64,000 bases of DNA from positions 2,418,001 through 2,482,000 of the forward strand of contig NZ_CP063785.1 in assembly GCF_025860405.1 (NCBI RefSeq), given 5' to 3'. The DNA comes from Tolypothrix sp. PCC 7712 (lineage in GTDB: Bacteria > Cyanobacteriota > Cyanobacteriia > Cyanobacteriales > Nostocaceae). Made by a program: the position numbers and the translations under genes. How positions within the stretch are numbered: position 1 is the stretch's first letter; each line of letters starts with the position of its first letter. This document shows positions 55,431 through 64,000 of this stretch, piece after piece. Under the pieces are notes generated by a model. It had not been told where the DNA came from, searched no databases, and saw only the letters and a program-made list of their open reading frames with translations.

Positions 55431-55485
55431 TTGACATATTCACTTAGTTGAATATAACTTAGAATATATATTCAATTAAGTGAAT
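55431..55485 (+). promoter_or_regulatory. Promoter and palindromic operator between PadR gene and the broken gene
   Basis: TTGACA (55431-55436) and TATAAC (55453-55458), 16 bases apart, form a promoter facing right. Overlapping it, ATTCACTTAGTTGAATAT (55438-55455) and its near-perfect inverse ATATTCAATTAAGTGAAT (55468-55485) form an 18-bp dyad with a 12-base spacer. Another TTGAATAT half-site lies at 55496-55503. This is the expected PadR binding site. Confidence 0.75.
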
Positions 55486-55552
55486 AATATATTAATTGAA
55501 TATTTAGCTGACACAAAGCAACACCATCAACAACTCTCAAGAGGGTAGTGCA

Positions 55553-55969
55553 ATGAGTTATTCAATTTATCAAATTAATTTGCCCGAAAGTCCCGAGGCT
55601 GTTGTCTTTGTCAACGGCATCATAGCGCGCGATTCTCCATAGGAGAGGCTACGCCAACGCATCGGCTTTTTCTGGATGTGGAAAAATTTATTTTGGATAA
55701 GTAGTTCAACTACCAAAGCTGAAGGTTGCGTACAAGTTAAAGCGGGAATTTGTTCCGCCAACGAAGTGATTATGGTTAGCTACTGGCGTTCCGCCCATGA
55801 CTTGAAACAGTTCTTCCGTGGTGAACCCCATCGGCGGATGATGCAGTTTATCAGCAAAAATCCCAACAGTTTGTGTTTGTATAACGAGACATACCAACCA
55901 CAGCACAGTGGCAAATACAGCCATGAACCTCAAGCAATGGCAAGGCTGTACCCAAGTGTAGCGAAATGA
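55553..55969 (+). pseudogene. DUF4188-like gene interrupted by an in-frame TAG in a dispersed repeat
   Basis: One continuous frame of 139 codons from ATG 55553 to TGA 55967-55969, broken only by TAG at 55640-55642. Before it: MSYSIYQINLPESPEAVVFV; after it: RLRQRIGFFWMWKNLFWISS, VQVKAGICSANEVIMVSYWR, FFRGEPHRRMMQFISK. The product resembles a small DUF4188/monooxygenase-fold protein, a tentative assignment. The stop lies in GATTCTCCATAGGAGAGGCT, part of a repeat family dispersed in the window, so repeat insertion or conversion probably broke the gene. It was the natural target of the PadR regulator. Confidence 0.75.
55632..55663. repeat. Dispersed repeat inside the broken gene
   Basis: ATTCTCCATAGGAGAGGCTACGCCAACGC-type sequence (split: ATTCTCCATAGGAGAG, GCTACGCCAACGC); its inverse matches the CTCTCGTAGAGAAG/GTTGGCGCAGCC blocks at 51625-51650. 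Confidence 0.7.
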
Positions 55970-56000
55970 AAAACTCCACCCACAAGGGGATGGAGTTTTT
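55969..56000 (+). terminator. Rho-independent terminator of the broken gene
   Basis: Perfect 10-bp stem AAAAACTCCA/TGGAGTTTTT with a 12-base loop, starting at the stop codon and ending in five Ts. Confidence 0.9.
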
Positions 56001-56062
56001 GGGCATGGGGAATCGGGCATGGGGCATGGCGAAGAAATTACCAATGCCCAATGCCCAATGCC
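56001..56062. repeat. GGGCATG / CAATGCC heptamer repeats
   Basis: GGGCATG units followed by CAATGCC units in opposite sense, so the block can fold back on itself. Confidence 0.85.
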
Positions 56063-56122
56063 CAAAGCGGCGAGGCGCGCACCTTACGAACCCAAAAGAG
56101 AATACAGTTTCCCGCCGCTTTC

Positions 56123-56150
56123 AAAAAAAAGAGGTGGTTAACCCACCTCT
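56123..56150 (-). terminator. Rho-independent terminator of glgP
   Basis: On the minus strand an 8-bp stem AGAGGTGG/CCACCTCT with loop GTTAA is followed by eight Ts, 27 bases after the glgP stop. Confidence 0.92.
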
Positions 56151-56176
56151 ATCATCTAACCAGGAAACCCAAACTT

Positions 56177-58390
56177 CTAAACTAGAACCTTCGCCAAAAT
56201 CGGTTCTACACTCTTAGCAATTTCTGGGACGTAAACCTGGGAAACATAGTCAGCAATCATCCTATCGGTGTTAAATAGTGGTGCATTGGTTTTAATTGAT
56301 GTCTTCATCATCTGCACCCAACCCGAGGAAACACCTTGAGAATTTTGGTTATAGTACAAAGGCACAATTTCTTGTTCTAATAGCTGATAAAGCGATTGAG
56401 AATCTATGCGATCCTGTAATTCTTGATCACTAGTATGAGCATCTTCACCGATAGCCCAACCATTAAGCCCTTTACCATCGCTTCCAGCTTTGTAGCCTTC
56501 ACACCACCAACCATCAAGGACGCTTAAATTTAGTCCACCGTTAAAGCAGACTTTTTGTCCACTGGTACCTGATGCTTCTAGAGGACGACGGGGGTTATTT
56601 AACCACACATCCACACCTTGCACGAGTTTTTGTCCGGTGTAAATGTCGTAATCTTCAATAAAGGCGACTCGATTACTCAGCCCGGAATTTCGGCACCATT
56701 CCATCAATCGTTGGATAATCCGCTTCCCTTCTTCATCCGCAGGGTGAGCTTTTCCTGCGAAGATAATTTGGACTGGATTTTGAGCATTGCTAAAAATCTT
56801 CTTCGCCCGTTCTGCATCTCGTAAAATTAAATCTCCCCGTTTGTATGGGCTAAAGCGGCGGGCGAATCCAATCGTTAACACATCAGGATCAAGCAGGGTA
56901 TTAGTAGATTCAATAAAGTTGTAATCTTCTCCCAGTTGTTCCCTGGCTTTCCTAACTTTATAACGGGTGTAAGCGATGAGTCTTTCTTTGAGGACGCGAT
57001 GTCGCCACCACAGTTCTTCATCAGGAATCTCGTCAACTTTTGCCCACATTTCCGGCAACATGGCGCGATTTTTCCAATCTTCGCCCAAATACTGATTGTA
57101 CAAGTCACCTAATAAAGGCGCAGTCCAGGTAGGTGCATGAACACCGTTAGTAATGTAACCAATAGGAACCTTATCTTCTGTATGTTGTGGATAGAGGACA
57201 GTCCACATTTTGCGGGAAACTTGACCGTGTAATTCACTTACACCATTGCAAGCACGAGTCATCCGCAAAGCTAAAACCGTCATTCCGAATGGTTCCCAAG
57301 GATCACCCAATCTCCTTGCACCTAATGCCAAAAATTGCTCGCGGGAAAGTCGCAACTGCGGCCAGTATTGAGCAAAGTAGGAGTCGATTAAATCTGGAGA
57401 GAAGACATCATGTCCGGCGGGAACAGGGGTGTGGGTGGTAAAGACACAACGATTCCGCACCGCTGCTTCAATGTCATAGAAAGATTTGCCAGTCTTTTCG
57501 ATTTCTAATCGAGCAACTTCTAATGTACAGAAAGCGGCATGTCCTTCGTTGAGGTGATAAACAGATGGTTGAATACCTAAAGCATTCAAAGCACGCACAC
57601 CACCAATGCCTAATACTACTTCTTGGGCGATACGAGTTTCTAAGTTACCGCCGTAGAGGTGTCCAGTTAGCCAACGGTCAATGGGGTCATTGTCTTCGCG
57701 ATCGCTATCGAGTAAATATAAAGTTACTCGCCCGACTTGTACCTGCCAAATTTGGACTTTTACTTGCCTTTGACGAACATCTAGGTGAATAATCAACGGT
57801 TCCCCATTTTGAGTTTTTACTAACTCAATGGGCATGTGTTGGAAAGGGTTATCAATATAATAATCTTCTTGCCAACCGTGACGGTTCAAGCGTTGACGAA
57901 AGTAGCCTTGGCGATATAACAAGCCTATACCCACCATTGGTACACCCAAATCTGAAGATGATTTGAGGTGATCCCCAGCCAGAATTCCTAAGCCACCTGA
58001 GTAGACTGGTAAGGATTCATGAATACCAAATTCCGCACAAAAATAAGCAATAGGATTGTCTTTGCTAAGTTGCGGTGCAACGCCGCTTACCCAAGTATCT
58101 TTTTGCAGCAGATATTGGTCAAACTCTTTTGCCAAGGCAGAGATTTGCTTCAGATAAAAAGGGTCTTCTGCTAATTGGGTGAGACGTTCATAACTTGCTG
58201 ATTCTAAAATCGCCACTGGGTTATGCCCACAGCGTTCCCATTCTTGGGGATCGATAGTTTGGAATAGAGCAATGCGATCGCCACTCCAACTCCACCAATA
58301 GTTATAAGCCAAATCTGCCAAACGCTTTAACGGAAAAGGTAACTTTTCGCTTAAGCGTAGCGCTGCGGTCATTGCACTACTATTAGCCAT
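56177..58390 (-). CDS. glgP: Alpha-glucan (glycogen) phosphorylase
   Basis: Releases glucose-1-phosphate from glycogen using a pyridoxal phosphate cofactor. The 737 residues match the short alpha-glucan phosphorylase family: LAYNYWWSWSGDRIALFQ, FCAEFGIHESLPVYSGGLGILAGDHLKS, YHLNEGHAAF, TTHTPVPAGHD, GYITNGVH, FARRFSPYKRGDL, and the PLP-lysine region EASGTSGQKVCFNGGLNLSVLDGWW. It is shorter than the E. coli-type enzyme, mostly at the C-terminus. Read alone, with its own terminator. Confidence 0.95.
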   Translation of the reverse strand: MANSSAMTAALRLSEKLPFPLKRLADLAYNYWWSWSGDRIALFQTIDPQEWERCGHNPVAILESASYERLTQLAEDPFYLKQISALAKEFDQYLLQKDTWVSGVAPQLSKDNPIAYFCAEFGIHESLPVYSGGLGILAGDHLKSSSDLGVPMVGIGLLYRQGYFRQRLNRHGWQEDYYIDNPFQHMPIELVKTQNGEPLIIHLDVRQRQVKVQIWQVQVGRVTLYLLDSDREDNDPIDRWLTGHLYGGNLETRIAQEVVLGIGGVRALNALGIQPSVYHLNEGHAAFCTLEVARLEIEKTGKSFYDIEAAVRNRCVFTTHTPVPAGHDVFSPDLIDSYFAQYWPQLRLSREQFLALGARRLGDPWEPFGMTVLALRMTRACNGVSELHGQVSRKMWTVLYPQHTEDKVPIGYITNGVHAPTWTAPLLGDLYNQYLGEDWKNRAMLPEMWAKVDEIPDEELWWRHRVLKERLIAYTRYKVRKAREQLGEDYNFIESTNTLLDPDVLTIGFARRFSPYKRGDLILRDAERAKKIFSNAQNPVQIIFAGKAHPADEEGKRIIQRLMEWCRNSGLSNRVAFIEDYDIYTGQKLVQGVDVWLNNPRRPLEASGTSGQKVCFNGGLNLSVLDGWWCEGYKAGSDGKGLNGWAIGEDAHTSDQELQDRIDSQSLYQLLEQEIVPLYYNQNSQGVSSGWVQMMKTSIKTNAPLFNTDRMIADYVSQVYVPEIAKSVEPILAKVLV

Positions 58391-58852
58391 AAATTCTCAG
58401 TTCTCTGCTATTTTCCCTAGTTCACTTCACATCTGCTTGCGCGTAACTGCTATTCAGTTCGATTACAACGGCGACTTCATCGATCAATTCTCCCGGAAGT
58501 CGAAGCAGTTACTCAAAAATTAAACACAATTCTAGTGAATGGTTTTTATTGTTTCTACGATTACAAAATTATCTCTGTTTTTGTGATTTTTTTATATCAA
58601 TTTCAATCACATTTTTTTAAACAAAATATTTGATGTTTAACATTTATTTATAAACTGCAATAATTCACTACAAAAAATGTTAATTAATTCCGAAAGTCAA
58701 TATCTGTATAGACTCTGTTCTTTACAAAAATAAGTTTGAACCGAGAATAACTGTAATTTTACTGTGATTTATAGCCAACCTAATGGCTTTTAAAGGCGCA
58801 ATGAATGAACATATATTCATTTTGTAAAAATACGGAAGGTGAATAGTGGATT
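58391..58852. other. AT-rich upstream region of glgP
   Basis: About 460 bases; contains the glgP promoter. Strongly AT-rich between 58540 and 58720. No gene, repeat or clear hairpin is seen. Confidence 0.5.
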
Positions 58853-59230
58853 TTGATACTGGATTGCGAGCGATCGCCTTCACAACTCCATCATTGCACT
58901 TCAAAACAGAAAACTTCGCACTCCAAAGTCAAGCGATCGCCTTCACAATCTCATCATTCCACCTCAAAACAGGAAATTTCTCGTTCCAAAGTCAAGCGAT
59001 CGCCTTTACAACTCCATCATTCCACCCCAGAACAAGAATATTCTCGTTCTAAAGTCAAGCGATCGCCTTCACAACCCCATCATTCACCTTTAGAACAGGA
59101 ACATTCTCGTTTGGAACAAGAACGTTCTCGTTTAAAACACGAAAATTCTCAATTGGAACTGAAACATTCTCGTTTGGAACAGGAAACTTTGAGTTCAGAA
59201 CACGAAACTTGGAGATTAAAGCTTGATTGA
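58853..59230 (+). repeat. 63-bp HIP1-containing tandem repeat with open frame
   Basis: Four 63-bp units each starting GCGATCGCCTT (58870, 58936, 58993, 59059), followed by 21-bp units (GAACAGGAACATTCTCGTTTG type). One frame stays open for 125 codons, reading 21-residue repeats (KVKRSPSQ...HHSTSKQE) that pass into heptads (LEQERSRLKHENSQ). There is no ribosome-binding site and the start would be TTG. I treat it as a minisatellite whose unit is a multiple of three; a coiled-coil product is possible. Confidence 0.7.
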
Positions 59231-59250
59231 TGAGGCTGAGAACTTAAATT

Positions 59251-60879
59251 TTACTTTTCTGAGGCGAGGCGATCGCTAAGAAATGCTAAATTGTCACGCA
59301 CAGTAATAGTATTGGGATGATTTATCCCTAAAGTCTGCTCACAAATATCTAAAGCTTGCAGATACAGGGGTTCGGCTTCGCTGTATTTTCCTTGGGATTT
59401 GTAGAGTGTAGCCAGATTGTTGAGGCTAGCAGCAACATCTGGATGTTTGTCACCTAGCAAGCGTCGCATGAGTGACAAAGCTTGCTGGTACAGGGGTTCG
59501 GCTTCGCTGTATTTTCCTTGGGATTCATAGAGTGTAGCCAGATTATTGAGGCTAGCAGCAACATCTGGATGTTCTTCACCCAGCAAGCGTCGCTTGAGTG
59601 ACAAAGCTTGCAAGTACAGGGGTTTGGCTTCGCTGTATCTTCCTTGGGATTTGTAGAGTACAGCCAGATTATTGAGGCTAGCAGCAACATCTGGATGTTC
59701 TTCACCCAGCAAGCGTTGCCTTAGTTCTAAAGATTTTTGATACAGGGGTTCGGCTTCGCTGTATTTTCCTTGGTAGTAGTAGAGTGCAGCCAGATTATTG
59801 AAGCTAGTAGCAACATCTGGATGTTCTTCACCCAGCAAGCGTTGCCTTAGTTCTAAAGATTTTTGATACAGAGGTTCGGCTTCGCTGTATCTGCCTTGGG
59901 ATTCATAGAGTAATGCTAGGTTATTGAGGCTAGCAGCAACAGCTGGATGTTCTTCACCCAACAAGAGTCGCCTTAGTTCTAAAGATTTTTGGTACAGGGG
60001 TTCGACTTCGCTGTATCTGCCTTGATAATCGTAAAGTAATGCTAAATTGTTGAGGCTGGTAGCTAAATCTCTCTCTAAACCTAATTCTTTTTGCAATTCT
60101 ACAGCTTTGCTTAAATACTCAATGCCTAATTCTTGCTCTTTCTTATAATCTTGACACTCACCCCGGTCGAGTCTTTTTCTATAAATATCTCCTAAGCTAA
60201 AGTATAAAGTCGCTAAATTTACATCCTTAACACCACGCTGTTCTAAATTTTGAATAAACCCTTGTAAATCTTCTATAGGCAACAAATAATCATTGTCATC
60301 ATCAAAACCAGAAATTTCATTATCCCGGAAAGCAAAACGAATCGCTTCTAAATCTCTACCAGCAACAGTATTTTTTCTTCTAGACACAAACCGAAAAACA
60401 CCATTGCGCCAACTCCAAAAATCAGGGGCTTTTTTAATTAACTCAACTAATATTTGATTAGTCACCCACAAGACAATGGCAAAAGGAAATGCCCTCAAAG
60501 CTTCCCTAGTCCACTGTAAATAACCGAAAAAAACCTCTTGTTCCGAACGTTCCTTGCCCAGTTTCAGAAAATGAAGCTGTTCTGCACCAGTCACCGTAAT
60601 TACTGCTGGTTGATTTTGCTGCAAATACTCTTCACTTCTGACTAATTGAGAAATAGCAGCCGTCAAACTCGGCTCATCCCTTGCCAATGTCACCCGATAA
60701 CAACGGATTTCCGGCTGTAATTCTGCTTCATACTCAGCAATAATTTCATCCCGAAAACTAGCATCATCACATACAGCAATTAGCAAATTTAACCGATTGG
60801 CTTTAGCCTCAATAGAAATAGTTAAAGAATCATAAGCATCTCTGTTGTCATCATCTGTCAGTAAATCTTCATTCATCAT
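59251..60879 (-). CDS. Degenerate NTPase-TPR protein of a two-gene ATPase cassette
   Basis: A 542-residue protein. The first 200 residues look like a STAND-type P-loop domain that has lost Walker A (LNLLIAVCDDASFRDE where the loop should be) but keeps a Walker-B-like PAVITVTGAEQL and the FPFAIVLWVTNQILVELIKKAPDFWSW segment. From about 245 onward come seven kinesin-light-chain-type TPRs of 42 residues (SLNNLAxLYxSQGxYSEAEPLYxxxLxL). The 126-bp DNA repeats are almost identical, so recent expansion is likely. Its start overlaps the stop of the ATPase gene (TAATG). Confidence 0.85.
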   Translation of the reverse strand: MMNEDLLTDDDNRDAYDSLTISIEAKANRLNLLIAVCDDASFRDEIIAEYEAELQPEIRCYRVTLARDEPSLTAAISQLVRSEEYLQQNQPAVITVTGAEQLHFLKLGKERSEQEVFFGYLQWTREALRAFPFAIVLWVTNQILVELIKKAPDFWSWRNGVFRFVSRRKNTVAGRDLEAIRFAFRDNEISGFDDDNDYLLPIEDLQGFIQNLEQRGVKDVNLATLYFSLGDIYRKRLDRGECQDYKKEQELGIEYLSKAVELQKELGLERDLATSLNNLALLYDYQGRYSEVEPLYQKSLELRRLLLGEEHPAVAASLNNLALLYESQGRYSEAEPLYQKSLELRQRLLGEEHPDVATSFNNLAALYYYQGKYSEAEPLYQKSLELRQRLLGEEHPDVAASLNNLAVLYKSQGRYSEAKPLYLQALSLKRRLLGEEHPDVAASLNNLATLYESQGKYSEAEPLYQQALSLMRRLLGDKHPDVAASLNNLATLYKSQGKYSEAEPLYLQALDICEQTLGINHPNTITVRDNLAFLSDRLASEK

Positions 60880-62165
60880 TAATTAATCATCCCCCTACGT
60901 CTCAAAGTTTCTACAAGAATGGGGTGAATATCATACCAAGTCTCATCATTACGATATTCCAATATATACAATCCATGCAGTAATTCTAAAAACTCTGACT
61001 GCTTGACATCTTCAGGCTCAAAATTATGATAAGTAGTTGCCAAAATTCTCAAATCTTCTTTTCCTAAGCGCAGAGAAAGTTCATTCCGAATTTCTTTAAT
61101 TGCTTGTTCTATAACTTGGTCATCAATTACAATTCTTTCTTCTGGTTTACGCCTAATCAGTCGTAAACAAATAAGGCAACATACATTAGCCAGACGAATC
61201 AACTCCCGCAACACTCCACCACTGTAAATAACAATCTTCTCTGTAGCTGATTTGTCTATTAATTCACTAGAAATTCGTTTTTGTAATATTTCACATAAAA
61301 TATCTGTTGCTTCCCGTCGCGGCTTACCATCAGGCAAGCGATTCTCACCCTTTGTAAAAATTTTTATTACAGGCATCACCACAATTCTGTAGTTACTTTC
61401 TGCTTTAATAATTTCCCAAAGAAAAGTATTGCACATTACCGCAATAGGGACAGTATAAATAATCCGAATATTCGGTTGAAACAGAGATTTAATATTGTTG
61501 CCATAAATTTCATTGACTCTTGCTAAATCTAGTTTATCTAAGTCATCAATGATCACTATAGTTTCTTTTTTAGTAGCTACTTGAATCAAGGCTGCAATTT
61601 CATTAATCCGAGCAACTAAATCAGATATTTTGCCTTCAAATTCCTGTTTAATTTCTTCTCTAACTTTGGCATCAGCTTTTAATTGAGCTTTAATAAATTT
61701 GAGTAAATTAAAACCAACTTCCAGCCCACCTCCTAGCTCTACCTCTGTAGTCCGAGTGCGAGTTGCAAACCACCCGTAGATTTGAGCTTTAGTAGTGTTA
61801 GGGATTTCTACTTTACGTGCTTCCGCCTCAAACATTAAATCAAGCGCGATCGCAAACAAAATATTAATATGATTAACAGCCGACATTTCAATACTGTCAG
61901 CAATCGAAAATACAACTACAAAATAATTATCTTTAATTTGTCTACTTAATTCAGCTAATAAAGAAGATTTACCGCATCCCCGATGTCCAGTAAATACAAT
62001 CTTCGCATCACCATTAGGACTATATTCAATGTATTGAATTAACTTCTCTATAGAATCATTACCATAATCAACTCTAAAATTATCTGTTTCCTTCTTTTCC
62101 AGTAAGGGAAATAATTCGAGATTGTTATATGCTTGCTTAAAAGATTCTTGTAATTCGCTAGACAT
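60879..62165 (-). CDS. P-loop ATPase (AAA/STAND type) of the same cassette
   Basis: About 428 residues from the ATG at 62165 (a TTG lies four codons upstream). Walker A is KIVFTGHRGCGKSSLLAEL, Walker B TIVIIDDLDKLD, followed by a sensor region (IRIIYTVPIAVM) and a C-terminal winged-helix part (LHGLYILEYRNDETWYDIHPILVETLRRRG). A long charged helical insert (about 170-205) separates the motifs. It is cotranscribed with the degenerate-NTPase/TPR gene and probably forms a hetero-complex with it; role unknown, conflict-type signalling is likely. Confidence 0.85.
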   Translation of the reverse strand: MSSELQESFKQAYNNLELFPLLEKKETDNFRVDYGNDSIEKLIQYIEYSPNGDAKIVFTGHRGCGKSSLLAELSRQIKDNYFVVVFSIADSIEMSAVNHINILFAIALDLMFEAEARKVEIPNTTKAQIYGWFATRTRTTEVELGGGLEVGFNLLKFIKAQLKADAKVREEIKQEFEGKISDLVARINEIAALIQVATKKETIVIIDDLDKLDLARVNEIYGNNIKSLFQPNIRIIYTVPIAVMCNTFLWEIIKAESNYRIVVMPVIKIFTKGENRLPDGKPRREATDILCEILQKRISSELIDKSATEKIVIYSGGVLRELIRLANVCCLICLRLIRRKPEERIVIDDQVIEQAIKEIRNELSLRLGKEDLRILATTYHNFEPEDVKQSEFLELLHGLYILEYRNDETWYDIHPILVETLRRRGMIN

Positions 62166-62297
62166 TGGCTTTGACAAAATAATATTTTTACTGCCTATTT
62201 ATATTAATGCCTACCTAGCCCTAACTCAAAAATCTGTTTACCATCTCTCTACATTTCTAGCGTAAACAGAAAATCTCATCTTCTTCCATTCTAACCC

Positions 62298-62334
62298 CAA
62301 AAAAACAATACCCCTCTCCGCCGCCGGAGAGGGG
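62298..62334 (-). terminator. Terminator of the ndhC-ndhK-ndhJ operon
   Basis: On the minus strand a perfect 10-bp stem CCCCTCTCCG/CGGAGAGGGG with loop GCGG is followed by TATTGTTTTTTT, 54 bases after the ndhJ stop. Confidence 0.9.
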
Positions 62335-62387
62335 TTAGGGATGAGATATCACACTTCTCACTGCTGACACTCAGCAATCAACACTGT

Positions 62388-62912
62388 CTAATAAGCGTCT
62401 TGCAACTCGTAGAAATCAGGCGAGATGTAATCCTTCCGCAAAGGCCAACCTACCCAATCTTCAGGCATTAAAATCCGCTTCAGGTTGGGGTGTCCTTCAT
62501 AGACAATGCCGAACATATCATAAGACTCGCGCTCTTGCCAGTCTGCGGTCTTCCAAATCCAGTAGACTGAAGGCACTGTGGGGTTTTCCCGTGGGAGGAA
62601 CACCTTCAATCGTACTTCTTCAGGGCGATCGCTATTATCACCTACTTTAATTAAGTGATATACACTCACCAACTCTTGCCCAGGGCCGAGGTCAACACCA
62701 CCTTGGAACTGGAGACAATTAAACCCGTAAGCATACAAAGCTGTAGCGGTGGGAAGTAAGAAATCTCGTTCCACCTTGAGTATTTCTACTCCGTTAACAT
62801 CTGGTGCCAAAACCTCATGGTCGAAGCCATTTTCGCTCAACCATTGAGAAACTTTACCGGCTTTTACCAGTGAATCTTCTGCTGGTACTGGCTTAGATTC
62901 TTCATCAGCCAC
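62388..62912 (-). CDS. ndhJ: NAD(P)H-quinone oxidoreductase subunit J
   Basis: A 174-residue peripheral-arm subunit of cyanobacterial NDH-1 (30-kDa/NuoC type) on the thylakoid membrane. Conserved parts: [66 protein letters not shown]. It starts at GTG and overlaps the end of ndhK by eight bases. Last gene of the operon, followed by a strong terminator. Confidence 0.97.
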   Translation of the reverse strand: MADEESKPVPAEDSLVKAGKVSQWLSENGFDHEVLAPDVNGVEILKVERDFLLPTATALYAYGFNCLQFQGGVDLGPGQELVSVYHLIKVGDNSDRPEEVRLKVFLPRENPTVPSVYWIWKTADWQERESYDMFGIVYEGHPNLKRILMPEDWVGWPLRKDYISPDFYELQDAY

Positions 62913-63642
62913 GGTTTGTTTCCTCCTTCTGTTTCTGGGATGTCAATAAAGCTGGTGGAACTGGTAAACCAATCGCTTCCGCCAATTCCTTAGGTGGTGT
63001 AAAGCGAGTATCTGACTGCATATACTTACCAGTCAAAATTTCCGCCACAGGCTTCAGATTGTGAGTTGTGCTGTAATAGCGGTGGGTTTGCTTAATTTGA
63101 TCCCGTTCTTGGATGGAATCGTTAGCTATCTTCTTCCGCAGCTTAATAATTGCGTCAATAATCGCTTCTGGACGCGGCGGACAACCAGGCAAATACACAT
63201 CTACAGGAATGAGTTTATCAACTCCACGCACAGCCGTGGGGGAATCAACGCTAAACATCCCGCCTGTGATTGTACAAGCTCCCATCGCAATTACATACTT
63301 TGGCTCAGGCATTTGCTCATAAAGACGTACCAATTGCGGTGCCATCTTCATGGTGATTGTGCCAGCCGTAATAATTAAATCGGCTTGGCGCGGGCTGGAA
63401 CGGGGAATTAACCCAAAGCGGTCAAAGTCAAACCGAGAGCCAATTAAAGCTGCAAACTCAATAAAGCAGCAAGCCGTACCGAATAGCAACGGCCACAAAC
63501 TAGAAAGCCGCGCCCAGTTGTAAAGGTCATCAACCGTAGTCAGAATCACGTTTTCTGAAAGGTCTTGAGTGACAGTGGGACGCTCAATAGGGTTGATGAT
63601 GCGTTCTTTGTCCTGAGTTGGTAAATTAGAATTCAAGACCAT
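62905..63642 (-). CDS. ndhK: NAD(P)H-quinone oxidoreductase subunit K
   Basis: A 245-residue NDH-1 subunit (PSST/NuoB type) carrying the N2 [4Fe-4S] cluster. Ligand cysteines are visible in [13 protein letters not shown] (Cys58, Cys59), MGACTITGG and LPGCPPRP. The last 60 residues are the variable cyanobacterial tail. It overlaps ndhC at its start by ten bases and ndhJ at its end. Confidence 0.98.
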   Translation of the reverse strand: MVLNSNLPTQDKERIINPIERPTVTQDLSENVILTTVDDLYNWARLSSLWPLLFGTACCFIEFAALIGSRFDFDRFGLIPRSSPRQADLIITAGTITMKMAPQLVRLYEQMPEPKYVIAMGACTITGGMFSVDSPTAVRGVDKLIPVDVYLPGCPPRPEAIIDAIIKLRKKIANDSIQERDQIKQTHRYYSTTHNLKPVAEILTGKYMQSDTRFTPPKELAEAIGLPVPPALLTSQKQKEETNRG

Positions 63643-63995
63643 TCCAAAGCTCCTTTACGCCATGCGTAAACTAAGGCGATTACAAGAATTGCAATAAAAA
63701 TTAGCGCTTCAATGAATGCCAATAGCCCTAGACGGTGGAAAGCTACCGCCCAAGGATACAAAAACACAGTCTCCACATCAAAGACGACAAAGACCAGCGC
63801 AAACATATAGTAGCGAATGTTGAACTGAATCCAGGCTCCGCCAATGGGTTCCATCCCGGATTCATAGGTGGTGCGCCGTTCCGCACTTTTGCCGCTGGGT
63901 CGTAGGAGCTTGGACGCTGAGAGCGCCAGGGCAGGCACTAGGCTACAGATAATGAGAAAGCCTAGAAGGTACTCGTAACCGCTGAGAACAAACAC
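63633..63995 (-). CDS. ndhC: NAD(P)H-quinone oxidoreductase subunit 3
   Basis: A 120-residue membrane subunit (ND3/NuoA type) with three TM segments. [20 protein letters not shown] and the conserved loop [24 protein letters not shown] and [15 protein letters not shown] identify it. It is complete, starting at GTG five bases from the window edge; the promoter lies outside. First gene of ndhC-ndhK-ndhJ. Confidence 0.98.
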   Translation of the reverse strand: MFVLSGYEYLLGFLIICSLVPALALSASKLLRPSGKSAERRTTYESGMEPIGGAWIQFNIRYYMFALVFVVFDVETVFLYPWAVAFHRLGLLAFIEALIFIAILVIALVYAWRKGALEWS

Positions 63996-64000
63996 AATGG

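Noticed and set aside
55640-55642. TAG read as a recoded amino acid
   Set aside because: No sign of a recoding system in the window, and the stop lies in a dispersed repeat; a broken gene is simpler.
55706-56065. Minus-strand frame of 119 codons over the broken gene
   Set aside because: Antisense shadow running through heptamer repeats and a terminator hairpin.
58853-59230. CRISPR array or HIP1-based origin
   Set aside because: Units are tandem without unique spacers, and the octamer is common throughout the window.
1-64000. tRNA or rRNA genes
   Set aside because: I scanned for T-arm type GGTTCGAATCC patterns and rRNA-like blocks and found none convincing; a tRNA scan would settle it.

Overview
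The window looks like chromosome of a filamentous, probably heterocyst-forming cyanobacterium (order Nostocales). Four things point there: the octamer GCGATCGC (HIP1) recurs throughout genes; short tandem repeats (heptamers such as GGTAATT and GTCATTT, nonamers such as GATGAGGGA) fill many spacers; photosynthetic-lineage genes are present (ndhC-ndhK-ndhJ, cruF/cruG, GUN4 domain, cyanobacterial-type hfq next to dapF); and multi-PAS sensor kinases are abundant. No rRNA, tRNA, CRISPR array or complete insertion sequence was recognised.

Layout. 1-3.3 kb: end of an RCK_C potassium-transport type protein, hfq, dapF, a DUF4058 protein, an AlkA-like DNA glycosylase. 3.6-8.3 kb: two related sensor histidine kinases, the first with a decayed ATP-binding domain. 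8.6-16.7 kb: a Met/Cys-rich copper-storage-like protein, glgC, dnaJ, small conserved proteins, a Panacea/RelE-like toxin-antitoxin pair, an orphan DUF433 gene, and a cluster of miniature repeat elements with one element nested in another. 16.9-25 kb: an Mrr-type restriction endonuclease, alaS, an HMA metal-binding protein, a diguanylate cyclase, an M41-like zinc protease lacking its AAA module, and a truncated IS1-type zinc-finger/HTH gene. 25.2-30.3 kb: a CBS/PAS/HisKA_2 kinase translationally coupled to a receiver-PAS-kinase protein whose phospho-acceptor His is Tyr. 30.3-35.8 kb: purU and a four-gene GldA/GldF/GldG/DUF4340 ABC export operon.

35.8-46.3 kb is the most accessory part: minisatellites, a TPR-CHAT protease, a PD-(D/E)xK nuclease (Rpn/DUF4351 type), a coupled EACC1-like/caspase-GUN4 pair, and an uncharacterised gene next to a two-TM membrane protein, with a remnant of that membrane gene's 3' end nearby. 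A second conflict-type cassette (P-loop ATPase plus degenerate-NTPase/TPR protein) lies at 59.2-62.2 kb. Between them are rnhA, the myxol-glycoside genes cruF/cruG, rplU-rpmA, a cassette of a Tes-like radical SAM enzyme with an Lgt-like membrane protein, a PadR regulator with a large palindromic operator facing a gene broken by a repeat insertion, and glgP. The right end is the NDH-1 operon ndhC-ndhK-ndhJ.

How they fit together: glgC and glgP serve glycogen synthesis and breakdown; ndhCKJ serves NDH-1 electron transport; cruF/cruG make glycosylated myxol-type carotenoids. The candidates for something undescribed are the caspase/CHAT/EACC1 island, the radical SAM/Lgt-like cassette, and the two complementary degenerate kinases. 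All identifications are from reading the sequence and family knowledge; no database search was run.
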